A DNA stretch of 64,000 bases from JADCRZ01 sp039921525. Lineage in GTDB: Bacteria > Bacteroidota > Bacteroidia > Chitinophagales > Chitinophagaceae. The notes beneath the pieces were generated by a model, which was not told the origin of the DNA, ran no database searches, and saw nothing but the letters and a program-made list of their open reading frames with translations. Shown piece after piece: positions 51,229 to 60,569 of this stretch. A program made the position numbers and the translations under genes. Positions within the stretch are counted from its first letter, which is position 1. Each line of letters starts with the position of its first letter. Where the stretch lies: assembly GCA_039921525.1 (NCBI GenBank), contig JBDSBP010000575.1, positions 12,808 through 76,807 of the forward strand, given 5' to 3'.

Positions 51229-51363
51229 CCCGCAAGGCAGTTTCACGGCAGTCATAAATCGCCTGTTGGCGGGAGCCAGTGATGTTAGATAATTCGATCC
51301 CGTCTCTCATACATCGAGGTTTGTAACAAAAAGCTTAAAAAAAAATAAATAAAAATAATTAGT

Positions 51364-52431
51364 ATGAATTACGTATGTACCTGGTTGTGCGCCGATGAAA
51401 AAGGGGAAGAAAGTATTTTTCCGCAAACAGGGAGGTTATCCTCTTCGCAAAATCATCAGAATATTTACTGGCGCTGTTTGCTTGTTTTTTTCGTTACCAG
51501 CAAACGATTCAATAAAAACGAAAAACATATTTTGTTTACGAATGTGAAGCAGTTGCCCGTGGTAGACAATCGAAACATCAGTGTTATCCTGCAGGAGCTG
51601 GGTGTAAAAGTAGTTTTCACAGATTTCAAGTATAAAACACCCAAGGGCTTTTTTGGCAAGTTTCAGAATCAATTCTACGAGTTTTCCATTCTAGAATATA
51701 TTGCCAGGCATAATACCGAATTGAAAGATCAATACCTGGTATTAGATTCTGATTGTATATTTATTAAACCGGTAAAACCATTATTTGACGAAGCGGCAAA
51801 AACAGGATTTATGTCTTTTGAAGATGATGTAAAACCTGATTATGTGATAAATGGGTTAAGCAGAAATGACCTCAAAGATATTTACGAAGATCTTCTTGGT
51901 CATAAGATCCAGGAAATTCCCACCTATCATTTGGGCGAATTTTTATTGTGCAGTGTTGAAAATATCAAAAAAATTCATGAAGATTTTATGGTATTATGGC
52001 CGCAATTATTAGAACGTAATAAGCTGGGGAAGAAGAAGTTTAACGAAGAAGCACACACGTTAAGTTACTTGTACTTTAAAAATGGTTTGAAAGCCAGTTC
52101 TTCTACCTCTTTTATGAAAAGGATATGGACGAATCCATTATTCTACCGTAACGTAAGCCCTTCTGATGTAGATCTCTGCATTTGGCATTTGCCTTCGGAG
52201 AAGACCTTTGGAATATACAGGTTGTATGATTATGCCTTTAATAAATCAGCTAATTACGGCCTGAACATGAGCAATGAAAAGTATGTTGAAATGGTGCAAA
52301 AATCTTTTGGAATTCCATACCTGCCTGTAATGATGAAAGTTGAATATTACGTGTTAAGTTATTACAGGGCATTGAAAAAAAGAGTTAATATGCTTCCGTT
52401 AAAATTAAAATTTAGTTCCTTTAATTATTGA
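51364..52431 (+). CDS. Glycosyltransferase-like protein of unknown family
   Basis: 355 residues. There is no signal peptide. The segment KDQYLVLDSDCIFIKPVKPLF (about 121-141) looks like a GT-A DxD motif, and TYHLGEFLLC and IWHLPSEKTFGIY are conserved-looking. I do not recognise the family, but the place between a GT26 and a GT4 gene, in a run of same-strand genes, makes a sugar transfer role likely. Codon usage is like its neighbours. Confidence 0.6.
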   Translation: MNYVCTWLCADEKGEESIFPQTGRLSSSQNHQNIYWRCLLVFFVTSKRFNKNEKHILFTNVKQLPVVDNRNISVILQELGVKVVFTDFKYKTPKGFFGKFQNQFYEFSILEYIARHNTELKDQYLVLDSDCIFIKPVKPLFDEAAKTGFMSFEDDVKPDYVINGLSRNDLKDIYEDLLGHKIQEIPTYHLGEFLLCSVENIKKIHEDFMVLWPQLLERNKLGKKKFNEEAHTLSYLYFKNGLKASSSTSFMKRIWTNPLFYRNVSPSDVDLCIWHLPSEKTFGIYRLYDYAFNKSANYGLNMSNEKYVEMVQKSFGIPYLPVMMKVEYYVLSYYRALKKRVNMLPLKLKFSSFNY

Positions 52432-52629
52432 CCAGGTATCACGCAGTAACAAGTTAACGTATATGGAGTTGGATGGCGCCTGCAGTCCAACTTGATAGTG
52501 ATAATTAAATTCGGAGCTACTATGTGTTCCGAAGATTATTACAGAATGTCACAAGTGAAAGTTCATGGCAATTCCTGCCAACTAACAAGCTCCATAAATT
52601 TATAAGGACAAATAATATAATAAAGTAGT

Positions 52630-53838
52630 ATGAAAGTTTTAATTATCCATAGCTCTTATAAATATAAGGGTGGGGAAGATACGGTTGTTGCCGAAGAGTT
52701 GAAGTTATTACAATCAAATGGTGTTACTGTTGAATTACTGCTATTTAATAATGAGAGCAGTACATTAACCAAGGTTTTACAATTGCCTTTTAATATAAAG
52801 TCTTATAGCAGAACAATCAAAAAGTTAAACACTTTCCAGCCCGATGTCGTTCATATTCATAACTTGCATTTTGCAGCATCAGCCTCCATCGTTTACGCGA
52901 TAAAAAAATACGGTGTTCCTTTTGTAGTAACGCTTCATAATTATAGGTTGTTATGTCCATCGGCCATTCTTTTTAATAGAGGCAAACCATTCCTGGATTC
53001 GCTTAAACAAAATTTTCCCTGGAATGCAGTTAAACAAGGAGTATATAAGGATTCAAAACTGTTAACTTTTTGGATAAGTTTTTCTATGCAAATACATCAT
53101 TGGATGAATACGTGGAAAATGAGTAACCGGTTTATTGTTTTAACCCAGCATGCCAAAGATATTTTTTTGAAATCCAGGGCAAACTTTACGGATGATCAGA
53201 TTTTAATAAAGCCAAATTTCTGCTCAATCCCTTCACAGGTAACTTTCAACACTTCTCCCAGCGATTATTTTTTATATGTTGGAAGGCTATCCGAAGAAAA
53301 GGGTATTAGTTTATTATTGGAAACTTTTGCTGCAAGCAGGTACAAAATTAAAATTGCCGGGGATGGTCCCCTTTTAAATGAAGTTAAATATTATTGTTCT
53401 CAGTTTCCCAATATTGAATATATAGGAGTTTTGGAAAAGAGCAGAATTTTTGATTTGCTCAATAATTGTACAGCGCTTGTTTTTCCATCTATCTGGTATG
53501 AAGGCATGCCACTTACTATTATCGAAGCTTTTGCAAGTGGTGCACCGGTCATTGCCACCAGGCTGGGAGCAATGGAAAGTATGATCAGTAACGGTTATAA
53601 TGGTTTACATTTTGAAGTAGGCAATTCAACTGACCTGAAAGCTCAATTGGATAAATGGCAAAATTTTGATTCCGGGCAAAAAGAAGCTTATCGTAAAAAT
53701 GCCCGTAAAACATACGAAGAATTCTATACTCCTGAAAGAAATTTCGAGCAGTTGTTATCTATTTATACTGATGTGATCAAAGAAGCAAAAAAACAGCCCA
53801 CCAAGAATTTGCTCCAACTGGGACAAGCGGTGCAATAA
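52630..53838 (+). CDS. GT4 family glycosyltransferase
   Basis: 402 residues, GT-B fold. N-terminal acceptor domain (KGGEDTVVAEELKLLQSNGV, PDVVHIHNLHFAASA), then the nucleotide-sugar domain with LYVGRLSEEKGISLLLETF (about 215-233), IKIAGDGPLL and the E-x7-E motif EGMPLTIIEAFASG (about 295-308). Retaining enzyme using a nucleotide sugar. Last gene of the polysaccharide cluster; a hairpin follows 141 bp after its stop. Confidence 0.92.
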   Translation: MKVLIIHSSYKYKGGEDTVVAEELKLLQSNGVTVELLLFNNESSTLTKVLQLPFNIKSYSRTIKKLNTFQPDVVHIHNLHFAASASIVYAIKKYGVPFVVTLHNYRLLCPSAILFNRGKPFLDSLKQNFPWNAVKQGVYKDSKLLTFWISFSMQIHHWMNTWKMSNRFIVLTQHAKDIFLKSRANFTDDQILIKPNFCSIPSQVTFNTSPSDYFLYVGRLSEEKGISLLLETFAASRYKIKIAGDGPLLNEVKYYCSQFPNIEYIGVLEKSRIFDLLNNCTALVFPSIWYEGMPLTIIEAFASGAPVIATRLGAMESMISNGYNGLHFEVGNSTDLKAQLDKWQNFDSGQKEAYRKNARKTYEEFYTPERNFEQLLSIYTDVIKEAKKQPTKNLLQLGQAVQ

Positions 53839-53979
53839 ATTACTCTTTCGATGCCGACCTTTTTGTAAGAATGTAAGTTTCATAATATTGACAGAATTAT
53901 TGAACAAAATATTTATAAGAAAAACTACGATTTACCGGTTACGATAAAAAAACCGGCGACTTACGGTACTATTTTTATA

Positions 53980-54013
53980 AAAGCAATGGTGTGTCTCTGC
54001 CATTGCTTTATAT
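53980..54013. terminator. Hairpin terminator-like structure after the polysaccharide cluster
   Basis: Perfect 10-bp arms AAAGCAATGG (53980-53989) and CCATTGCTTT (54000-54009) around a 10-nt loop, followed only by a weak T-stretch. Lies in a 434-bp gene-free gap (53839-54272) whose remainder shows nothing recognisable apart from a possible TAATATCTTTAG box near 54198. Confidence 0.6.
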
Positions 54014-54272
54014 AGCGGTTAAGCTCCTGCTTTTAACGCTTTTTTGTTTACCCTAATCCTTCCCGGGTAAACTATCTCCCCATTTTTTTTCGTGTTGACT
54101 GGATTAGAACTAACCTGAGTGTATTGCTTAAGCTTTTAGACTTTGCCTGCCATGTAAACTATAAACTGTTTCGGCCTGGCTGAATCAAAGGAAATTAATA
54201 TCTTTAGTACAATAAAATTAAAACGTAAACCCTGCATGTATCAGGTAAAGATGCAATCAACAATTTATTCCC

Positions 54273-54893
54273 ATGCTTACAATAGATGCTTATAACAACT
54301 GGGCCAAAACCTACGATACGGACAATAATAAAACCCGTGATCTTGAAGCCAAGGCAATCAGAACAGTGTTGGGCGAAATCATAGTTGACAATATTATTGA
54401 GATTGGCTGTGGAACAGGAAAGAATACACAATGGCTTGCAAGTAAGTGTCGGCAATTGACGGCGGTTGATTTTTCCAGAGAAATGCTGGAATTAGCCAAA
54501 GAAAAAATAAAAGAAACAAACGTCCAATTTAAGCAGGCGGATATAGCGGTTGCATGGAATATTAAAGAAGCAAGCCTGATTACCTGCAGTTTGGTTTTAG
54601 AACATATTAAAAATATTTCGTTGGTTTTTGAGCAGGCCGCGATGCACCTCCACCAAGACGGCCTGTTATATATTTGTGAGTTGCATCCTTATAAACAACT
54701 ACAGGGAAGCCGCGCCAGGTTTGAGCAGGATGGTAACCTTATGCATCTTGAATATTTCATTCATCATATTTCTGATTTTTTTGAATCAGCTTGGAAAAAC
54801 AATCTTATTTGCGAAGATTTGCAGGAATGGTTTGATACAGAAGACCGTGGTCAGACGCCCAGGCTTGTATCCTGTCTTTTCAGGAAAAAATAA
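54273..54893 (+). CDS. Class I SAM-dependent methyltransferase
   Basis: 206 residues. SAM motif I EIGCGTGKNTQW (about 43-54), acidic motif AVDFSREMLELAK (about 64-76), QADIAV and the motif near SLVLEHIKNI fit the Methyltransf_11 family. Substrate unknown. Stands alone after the polysaccharide cluster, so linkage to it is uncertain. Confidence 0.85.
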   Translation: MLTIDAYNNWAKTYDTDNNKTRDLEAKAIRTVLGEIIVDNIIEIGCGTGKNTQWLASKCRQLTAVDFSREMLELAKEKIKETNVQFKQADIAVAWNIKEASLITCSLVLEHIKNISLVFEQAAMHLHQDGLLYICELHPYKQLQGSRARFEQDGNLMHLEYFIHHISDFFESAWKNNLICEDLQEWFDTEDRGQTPRLVSCLFRKK

Positions 54894-55112
54894 TCTTCAC
54901 ACTGTATTAGAATCAAACAAGCATTGTATCATAAACGAACATTGTCGTAGCCTATCTTTTTTTTAAACGTACAACAATCAATAAGATATAGATCGGGCAT
55001 TATTGTAGCTGATTTGAGGAAAAATAGTAAGATATTGATATGGCGGTATTTAAACCTGTGAGGTATATCCCAAAGTCGCATTATCATATTAAATTCCTTA
55101 ATCAACATAACT

Positions 55113-56852
55113 ATGTTCAGAAATTATTTGCTTACAGCCTTTAGAGCCATCCGTCGTAATATTGGCTATACTGTTCTGAATGTTTCAGGCTTAACGTTAA
55201 GTATTGCCTCCTGCCTTTTAATTTTTGTGATCGTACGTAATGAATTAAGCTAATGATAACTTCCACCTAAAGGCAGGTAGAACGTATCGCGTTACCTTAC
55301 ATGCATTGGACTATAAACCCTGCTGTATCCATGGCGGTGGTTCCGGCTATGCGTACCGACTTTCCTGAATTAGAACAGGTATCACAAGTCAGGTATCGTA
55401 AGTCCGGCCTCGTTAAGGTGGGCCAGGAAAGATACAATGAAAAAGGTTTCGCCTTCGCAGATGAAAAATTTGCAGAAATTTTTGATTATGAGTGGCTGGC
55501 CGGCGATCCGAAAATGGCGTTGACCGAACCTAATTCCGTTGTACTAACGGAAAGCATCCCACGAAAATACTTTGGTCATAAGGATGCGACGGAGCAAATT
55601 ATTAATCTTGATAACAGGCTCGACCTTAAAGTAACAGGACTGATAAAAGATGTGCCTGGTAATACTCATCTGCCATTTATCTTCCTGGTATCTTTTGAAA
55701 CGATTAAAAAAGATATGAAGCAGGCTATGAGCAATTTCCATGCAATCTTGGATGGAAGTTTTGCGTATATCGTTATTGCCCTAGTTATTTACATTAAGCA
55801 TCTTCAGAAAAAAATACCGGATTTCATTTCCAAAAACTGGGGCAGGGAGATTGCCAAAGAAGCCACGTTGAACCTTCAACCATTCAAAGAGATCCACTTC
55901 GATCAGCGTTATCTTAACAATACCATCAGCTCTGCAACATCCCGGGAAACTTACTGGACCCTGGCCGCGGTAGCCTTGTTTATTATCATAACAGCCTGTA
56001 TAAATTTTATAGACCTGGCTACTTACCAGGCCATGAGCCGTGCCAAAGAAGTGGGCGTTCGAAAAGTGATGGGAGCTCACCGGTACCAGTTAATTCAGCA
56101 GTTCCTGGGCGAAACTACCTTCATGGTAATAGTAGCGTTGTTGCTTGGATTGATAGCTGTGGTTGCTTTTTTACCGCAGGCAGGAAGATGGTTTGATATT
56201 AAAATACAAGCCAGTCACTTAATGGAATGGCCGGTCTTCGGAATGCTTACTGCGATTACGTTATTGGTTATTTTGCTCGCAGGTTTATACCCGGCTTTTG
56301 TACAATCGTCTTTTCGCCCGGTAGATTCTCTCAAACCAACGAAGTCTTTTTCCTTCAGGGGATTAACCCTTTGCAAAAGCCTCGTTTTCATTCAATTTGC
56401 TGTTTCGCAAATATTGATCGTAGGAACATTGGTGGTAGCCGGCCAAATGGACTTTTTTCAAAACCAGGATTTGGGATATAATAAGGAAGTGGAAATTACT
56501 TTCAGGAAGCCGGATAAGGGTAAACGGGAGGCTTTAAGACAACAACTAGCTGTCTATCCTGGTGTAAAGGAACTCAGCTTTTCTTCAGGGCACCGCCGTA
56601 CAGCAATAGCGCCACCAGCTTTTCATCTAATGAGTTGGGCGTTATGAAGGCTGATGTAACGGAAGTAAAATTGATTGATGAGAAATATATGGAGTTCTTT
56701 GGTTTGAAATACTGGCCGGAAAAACTATTGCCCAAAAAGATGAAAAGGATACTACAAGGGGAGTTTTGGTTAACGAAACCATGATCCATAAATTGGGCAT
56801 CATGGATCCCCATGATGCAATTGGTAAACATATTACCCTCGGCGGTGCATAA
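55113..56852 (+). pseudogene. Decayed MacB/FtsX-type ABC transporter permease
   Basis: The start (MFRNYLLTAFRAIRRNIGYTVLNVSGLTLS) and later KEVGVRKVMGAHRYQLIQQFL segments are those of a MacB-like permease, which normally has about 790 residues. The frame breaks several times: an extra A makes TAA at 55251-55253 where NELSYDNFHLKAGRTYRV should continue; a second shift follows near 55310; a base is missing near 56590, before the APPYSNSATSFSSNELG segment; and another near 56708 (Lys-Ile-Leu-Ala-Gly-Lys restored in the next frame). Homology then stops at GKHITLGGA, 56852, so the second FtsX domain is missing. Several independent lesions make sequencing error an unlikely sole cause. Confidence 0.82.
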
Positions 56853-56941
56853 CCGGGGTTATCCTGTTGCAGGATACATCAGTAGACTATATTCTGTTAG
56901 GCAATTATGCAAATGTTATGTCAACTTAAAATGACGCTTTA

Positions 56942-57032
56942 GCTATCAGCCTTCAGCCTTCAGCTATCAGGAGGAAATTACTTCTCGTATTGTTTTCCTG
57001 GTAGCTGACTGCTGACTGCGGATAGCTGATAG
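56942..57032. repeat. Composite inverted heptad element E4
   Basis: Left arm 56942-56969 (GCTATCA, GCCTTCA, GCCTTCA, GCTATCA), spacer beginning GGAGGAAATTACT, right arm 57005-57032 (CTGACTG, CTGACTG, CGGATAG, CTGATAG). The spacer start equals that of E3. Lies between the decayed permease and the oxidoreductase. Confidence 0.8.
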
Positions 57033-57131
57033 CCAACATAACAGACAGTTCATTATTCACCTGACATTAATGTGGTAATAAAGGATTTATTTTGTGCTAA
57101 TCTCCAGAGATTAAATTAAAGGATATATTCA

Positions 57132-58565
57132 ATGGGTAAAAAAGAGTATGATGCAGTTGTTGTAGGTTCGGGTCCCAATGGATTATCCGCCGCCATTGTT
57201 TTGCAACAGGCAGGGTTGGCGGTATTGGCGATAGAAGCAAAATCAACTATTGGTGGTGGTTTACGTACGGCAGAATTAACATTGCCCGGTTTTAAACATG
57301 ATGTATGTTCAGCTATTCATCCCATGGCGTTAGCCTCTCCTTTTTTTAACACACTGCCATTAGAAAAGCATGGACTCCAATATATTCAACCGGAGATAAT
57401 GGCAGCCCATCCTTTCGATGATGGCACTGCAGCTGTTTTGCAAAGATCATTGGAGCAAACGGCCCGTTTGCTCGATGCTGACGAAAAAGCTTATTCAGGA
57501 TTACTGCAGCCGATTCTGAAAAACTGGCCGGCCCTTATAACTGATATTTTAGCTCCCTTTCATTTTCCCAGGCATCCTTTGCTGATGGCAAAATTCGGCA
57601 TCAATGCCATTCCCTCTGCTTTATTTTTATCAAAAAAATTTCAGACACAAAAAGCAAGAGGCTTATGGGCAGGCATGGCGGCACATTCCATTCAACCCTT
57701 GTCTAATTTAACCACCTCTGCCATAGCGCTGGTTTTAATGGCGGCGGGGCATTCAGGAGGCTGGCCAATTCCTAAAGGTGGCTCACAGTTAGTAGCAGAG
57801 GCACTCGCCTCTTATTTTATTTCTTTGGGAGGGAAGATAGAAACAAACAATTATGTAAGTTCTATTGATGACCTGCCATCATCGAATGCCGTATTATTTG
57901 ATATTACGCCAAAACAATTGCTGAAGATAGCCGGGCATCGGTTGTCTCCTGTTTATCGTTGGCAGTTGGAAAGATACCGGTATGGAATGGGTGTATTCAA
58001 AATAGACTGGGCGCTCGATGGCCCCATTCCCTTTACCGCACCTGAATGCAGGAGTGCGGGTACCATTCACCTGGGAAACACGCTGGAAGAGATAGTCAGC
58101 TCTGAACTAAATACGGCTAACGGGCAGCATCCGGATTCGCCTTTTGTATTGCTGGCACAGTCAAGCCTTTTTGATGCCACCAGGGCTCCGGAAGATAAAC
58201 ACACAGCCTGGGCCTATTGCCATGTACCAAATGGTTCACAGGCTAATATGACCGCAGCCATCGAGAGACAGGTGGAGCGTTTTGCCCCCGGCTTCCGGGA
58301 CCGCATACTCGCAAAACATACCATAAACACCGTGGAAATGGAAGCCTACAATCCCAATTACATAGGTGGAGATATCAATGGGGGCGTCATAGACCTGGGC
58401 CAATTGTACACAAGGCCCGCTTTACGATTTTCACCCTATCGCACCTCCGCAAAGGGCATTTATATTTGTTCTTCATCCACGCCTCCCGGAGGCGGGGTTC
58501 ATGGCATGTGCGGATACCATGCCGCCAGGCAGGTGTTAAAAGATATCTTTAAAATTGCTTTGTAA
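57132..58565 (+). CDS. FAD-dependent oxidoreductase of the phytoene desaturase/CrtI-like type
   Basis: 477 residues. The dinucleotide-binding motif YDAVVVGSGPNGLSAAIVLQ (about 5-24) and the following acid, EAKSTIGGGLRTAE (about 36-49), mark an FAD-binding Rossmann fold; the C-terminus has SSSTPPGGGVHGMCGYHAAR (about 450-470), the family GG motif. Substrate unknown: carotenoid-type desaturases and other amine-oxidase relatives share this layout. Stands alone, 109 bp before an SDR gene on the same strand. Confidence 0.85.
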   Translation: MGKKEYDAVVVGSGPNGLSAAIVLQQAGLAVLAIEAKSTIGGGLRTAELTLPGFKHDVCSAIHPMALASPFFNTLPLEKHGLQYIQPEIMAAHPFDDGTAAVLQRSLEQTARLLDADEKAYSGLLQPILKNWPALITDILAPFHFPRHPLLMAKFGINAIPSALFLSKKFQTQKARGLWAGMAAHSIQPLSNLTTSAIALVLMAAGHSGGWPIPKGGSQLVAEALASYFISLGGKIETNNYVSSIDDLPSSNAVLFDITPKQLLKIAGHRLSPVYRWQLERYRYGMGVFKIDWALDGPIPFTAPECRSAGTIHLGNTLEEIVSSELNTANGQHPDSPFVLLAQSSLFDATRAPEDKHTAWAYCHVPNGSQANMTAAIERQVERFAPGFRDRILAKHTINTVEMEAYNPNYIGGDINGGVIDLGQLYTRPALRFSPYRTSAKGIYICSSSTPPGGGVHGMCGYHAARQVLKDIFKIAL

Positions 58566-58674
58566 AGATAATATGACGGGTATAATTGGTTCTGCCTTTA
58601 ATAACGGGAATAAGCGTGGTATATAACAATCATACAAAAAAAATAGAATTAACTTAGCCGCTAATTTATCAATC

Positions 58675-59364
58675 ATGAAGACAGCAATCATAACAGGTTC
58701 CACCGGCAACCTCGGAAAAGCAGTAGCGCATAAATTTATTAAAGAAGGATATCGCGTAGTAGGCACGGTAACACATAAGGATGATGCCACCACTGAGTTC
58801 CCGACTGATAGTTTCGAAGGGGTAGCAGTAGATGTGGAAAATGAAGAAGATGCCAAAAATTTCGTGGAAAAAACTTTCTCAAAATATGGCGCGATAGATG
58901 TTGCCGTTATAACAGTCGGCGGTTTTGCAAAGGGTACTGTTGCCGAAACAAAAACGACTGAAATTATAAATCAATACAGGTTGAATTTTGAAACAGCCTA
59001 TAATATTGCACAGCCTGTTTTTGTACAGATGATGCAGCAGGGCAATGGTCGCATTTTTTTGATTGGCTCACGGCCTGGTATAGACGCAAAGTACAGTAAG
59101 GGTATGGTAGCTTACGGATTAGCCAAGTCCTTAATTTTTCGCCTGGCAGAATTGATGAATGATGAAGCGAAGGGCCATAATGTTGTAACCAGTGTGGTGG
59201 TGCCGAGTACGATTGATACGGAAGTGAACCGTACATTTATGCCGGAAGCCGATTTTAATAGCTGGGTTAAGGCTGAAGAAATTGCTGGTACAATTTATTT
59301 TTATTGTACGGATGCCGCCGCTGCCTTGAGAGAGCCTGTTATCAAGGCTTATAATAATTCATAG
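58675..59364 (+). CDS. Short-chain dehydrogenase/reductase
   Basis: 229 residues. Cofactor loop ITGSTGNLGKAVA (about 5-17) and the catalytic YGLAK (Tyr-x-x-x-Lys, about 144-148) with a Ser upstream in LIGSRPG. The missing NNAG motif is replaced by ITVGGF (about 79-84). A classical NAD(P)-dependent SDR of unknown substrate. The next gene begins 18 bp after its stop on the same strand. Confidence 0.88.
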   Translation: MKTAIITGSTGNLGKAVAHKFIKEGYRVVGTVTHKDDATTEFPTDSFEGVAVDVENEEDAKNFVEKTFSKYGAIDVAVITVGGFAKGTVAETKTTEIINQYRLNFETAYNIAQPVFVQMMQQGNGRIFLIGSRPGIDAKYSKGMVAYGLAKSLIFRLAELMNDEAKGHNVVTSVVVPSTIDTEVNRTFMPEADFNSWVKAEEIAGTIYFYCTDAAAALREPVIKAYNNS

Positions 59365-59382
59365 GCTGGTTATACTTCAAAT

Positions 59383-59850
59383 ATGACTCCACAAAAAAAA
59401 TTGGCATTCAAAAATAAACTTAAACAGCTTTGCCATTCCATCATAGAACAAAGAATAACCACCACAAAAACTGCCATTGAAGAGGCCCAGCAAACTGCAA
59501 ACCTTGAAGGAAAGAGTTCTGCCGGTGATAAGTATGAAACGTCCAGGGCAATGGGGCATTTGGAAAAGGATATGCAATCCAGGCAACTGGCAGCGCATTT
59601 AAAAGAAATGGCATCTCTTCATTCAGTAAACATCGAACCTATTTACGAAACTCCCTCAACCGGTGCTTTCATTCAATGTACCCATATTTCATTTTTTATT
59701 GCCTGCGGTTTAGGCAAGCAAATGTTAGAGGGCAACCCGGTTATATTTTTATCTCCTTATGCGCCGCTCGCAAAAAGTTTATCCTTAAAGAAGAAAGGAG
59801 ATAGCATTGATTTTAGTGGAATTCAGAATATTATTATTGATGTGTTTTAG
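59383..59850 (+). CDS. GreA/GreB-like protein
   Basis: 155 residues: a helical N-terminal half (QKKLAFKNKLKQLCHSII then MGHLEKDMQSRQLAAHLKEM, probably a coiled coil) and a C-terminal domain ending SPYAPLAKSLSLKKKGDSIDF, close to the GreA-type SPxGxALLGKKxGDxV motif. It is a short relative of transcript-cleavage factors, though the conserved acidic tip residues cannot be judged safely. Databases often misname such proteins. Role in RNA polymerase arrest or translation unproven. Confidence 0.6.
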   Translation: MTPQKKLAFKNKLKQLCHSIIEQRITTTKTAIEEAQQTANLEGKSSAGDKYETSRAMGHLEKDMQSRQLAAHLKEMASLHSVNIEPIYETPSTGAFIQCTHISFFIACGLGKQMLEGNPVIFLSPYAPLAKSLSLKKKGDSIDFSGIQNIIIDVF

Positions 59851-60043
59851 TTTAATAACATTTATATCTGATATCTAACTTTCTCCAGATTTGACATTTG
59901 GCAATTGATCATAAAAAAAATGTCAAAGCGTATAAATAAATCCCGAAGGGTTGACTTAATTCCGGCGAATAATGTCAGCCCATCGGGGTTTGTTTTGGAC
60001 CGAATGATTCAGGTATAGTTATGATATGTCGGAACTAATGGTC

Positions 60044-60085
60044 GATAGCCGATAGCTGACAGCCGATAGCCGATAGCCGATTTCA
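60044..60085. repeat. Heptad tandem array, unit GATAGCC
   Basis: GATAGCC, GATAGCT, GACAGCC, GATAGCC, GATAGCC, GATTTCA in 7-bp register. Only the right-arm orientation is present; no GCTATCA arm was seen within 300 bp. Begins 7 bp before the stop of the small gene at 60092 as read from the minus strand. Confidence 0.8.
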
Positions 60086-60091
60086 AAAGAA

Positions 60092-60364
60092 CTATGGCAA
60101 TTCTTCAATTAATATAGAAGTATCGTCCTCAACTACACCGGCAGAATTACTGGCATCCTTTAATTTTCTCAGGTTATCCAGGTCTTTTTTTGAGAAGTCT
60201 TTATTAAGCAATTTTCCTGCTTTCCGGATATGTTGCTGGAATTTTTTTTCTCCCATAATAGTTTTAAACTCGGAAAACGCTTCTTCCAATTTTTGCTCGA
60301 TTAGTACACGGTTAAGTTTTTTAGCTGGTATTTTCTCCTTCCCTTTTGATTTTTTCTTGGCCAT
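60092..60364 (-). CDS. Small basic/helical hypothetical protein
   Basis: 90 residues. Lys-rich start (MAKKKSKGKEKIPAKKLNR), then amphipathic helices (VLIEQKLEEAFSEFKTIMGEK, FQQHIRKAGKLLNKDFSKKD) and an acidic tail (VVEDDTSILIEELP). No membrane segment or signal. Looks like a conserved Bacteroidota small protein; function unknown. Divergent from the esterase gene at 60570. Confidence 0.7.
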   Translation of the reverse strand: MAKKKSKGKEKIPAKKLNRVLIEQKLEEAFSEFKTIMGEKKFQQHIRKAGKLLNKDFSKKDLDNLRKLKDASNSAGVVEDDTSILIEELP

Positions 60365-60569
60365 AAATACCTTTTTGTTTCAATAAAATTAACAAAAAGA
60401 TAATAAGTCCAATGTTAAGTTTATGCAATTGTCAGTTCCGGTAGTATGTAAAGACACGCATGAAAACGAATATCTTCCTGTCTTCCAGCCCGGTGGGTCG
60501 GAATTTCAAATTGTCTTTGCCGTTTCGCCGGCAACAAGGATATTTGTAAAACTTATCAAATCACCTTCA

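Noticed and set aside
55113..56852. Programmed frameshift in the permease
   Set aside because: Several separate shifts in both directions plus a missing C-terminus indicate decay, not one programmed event.
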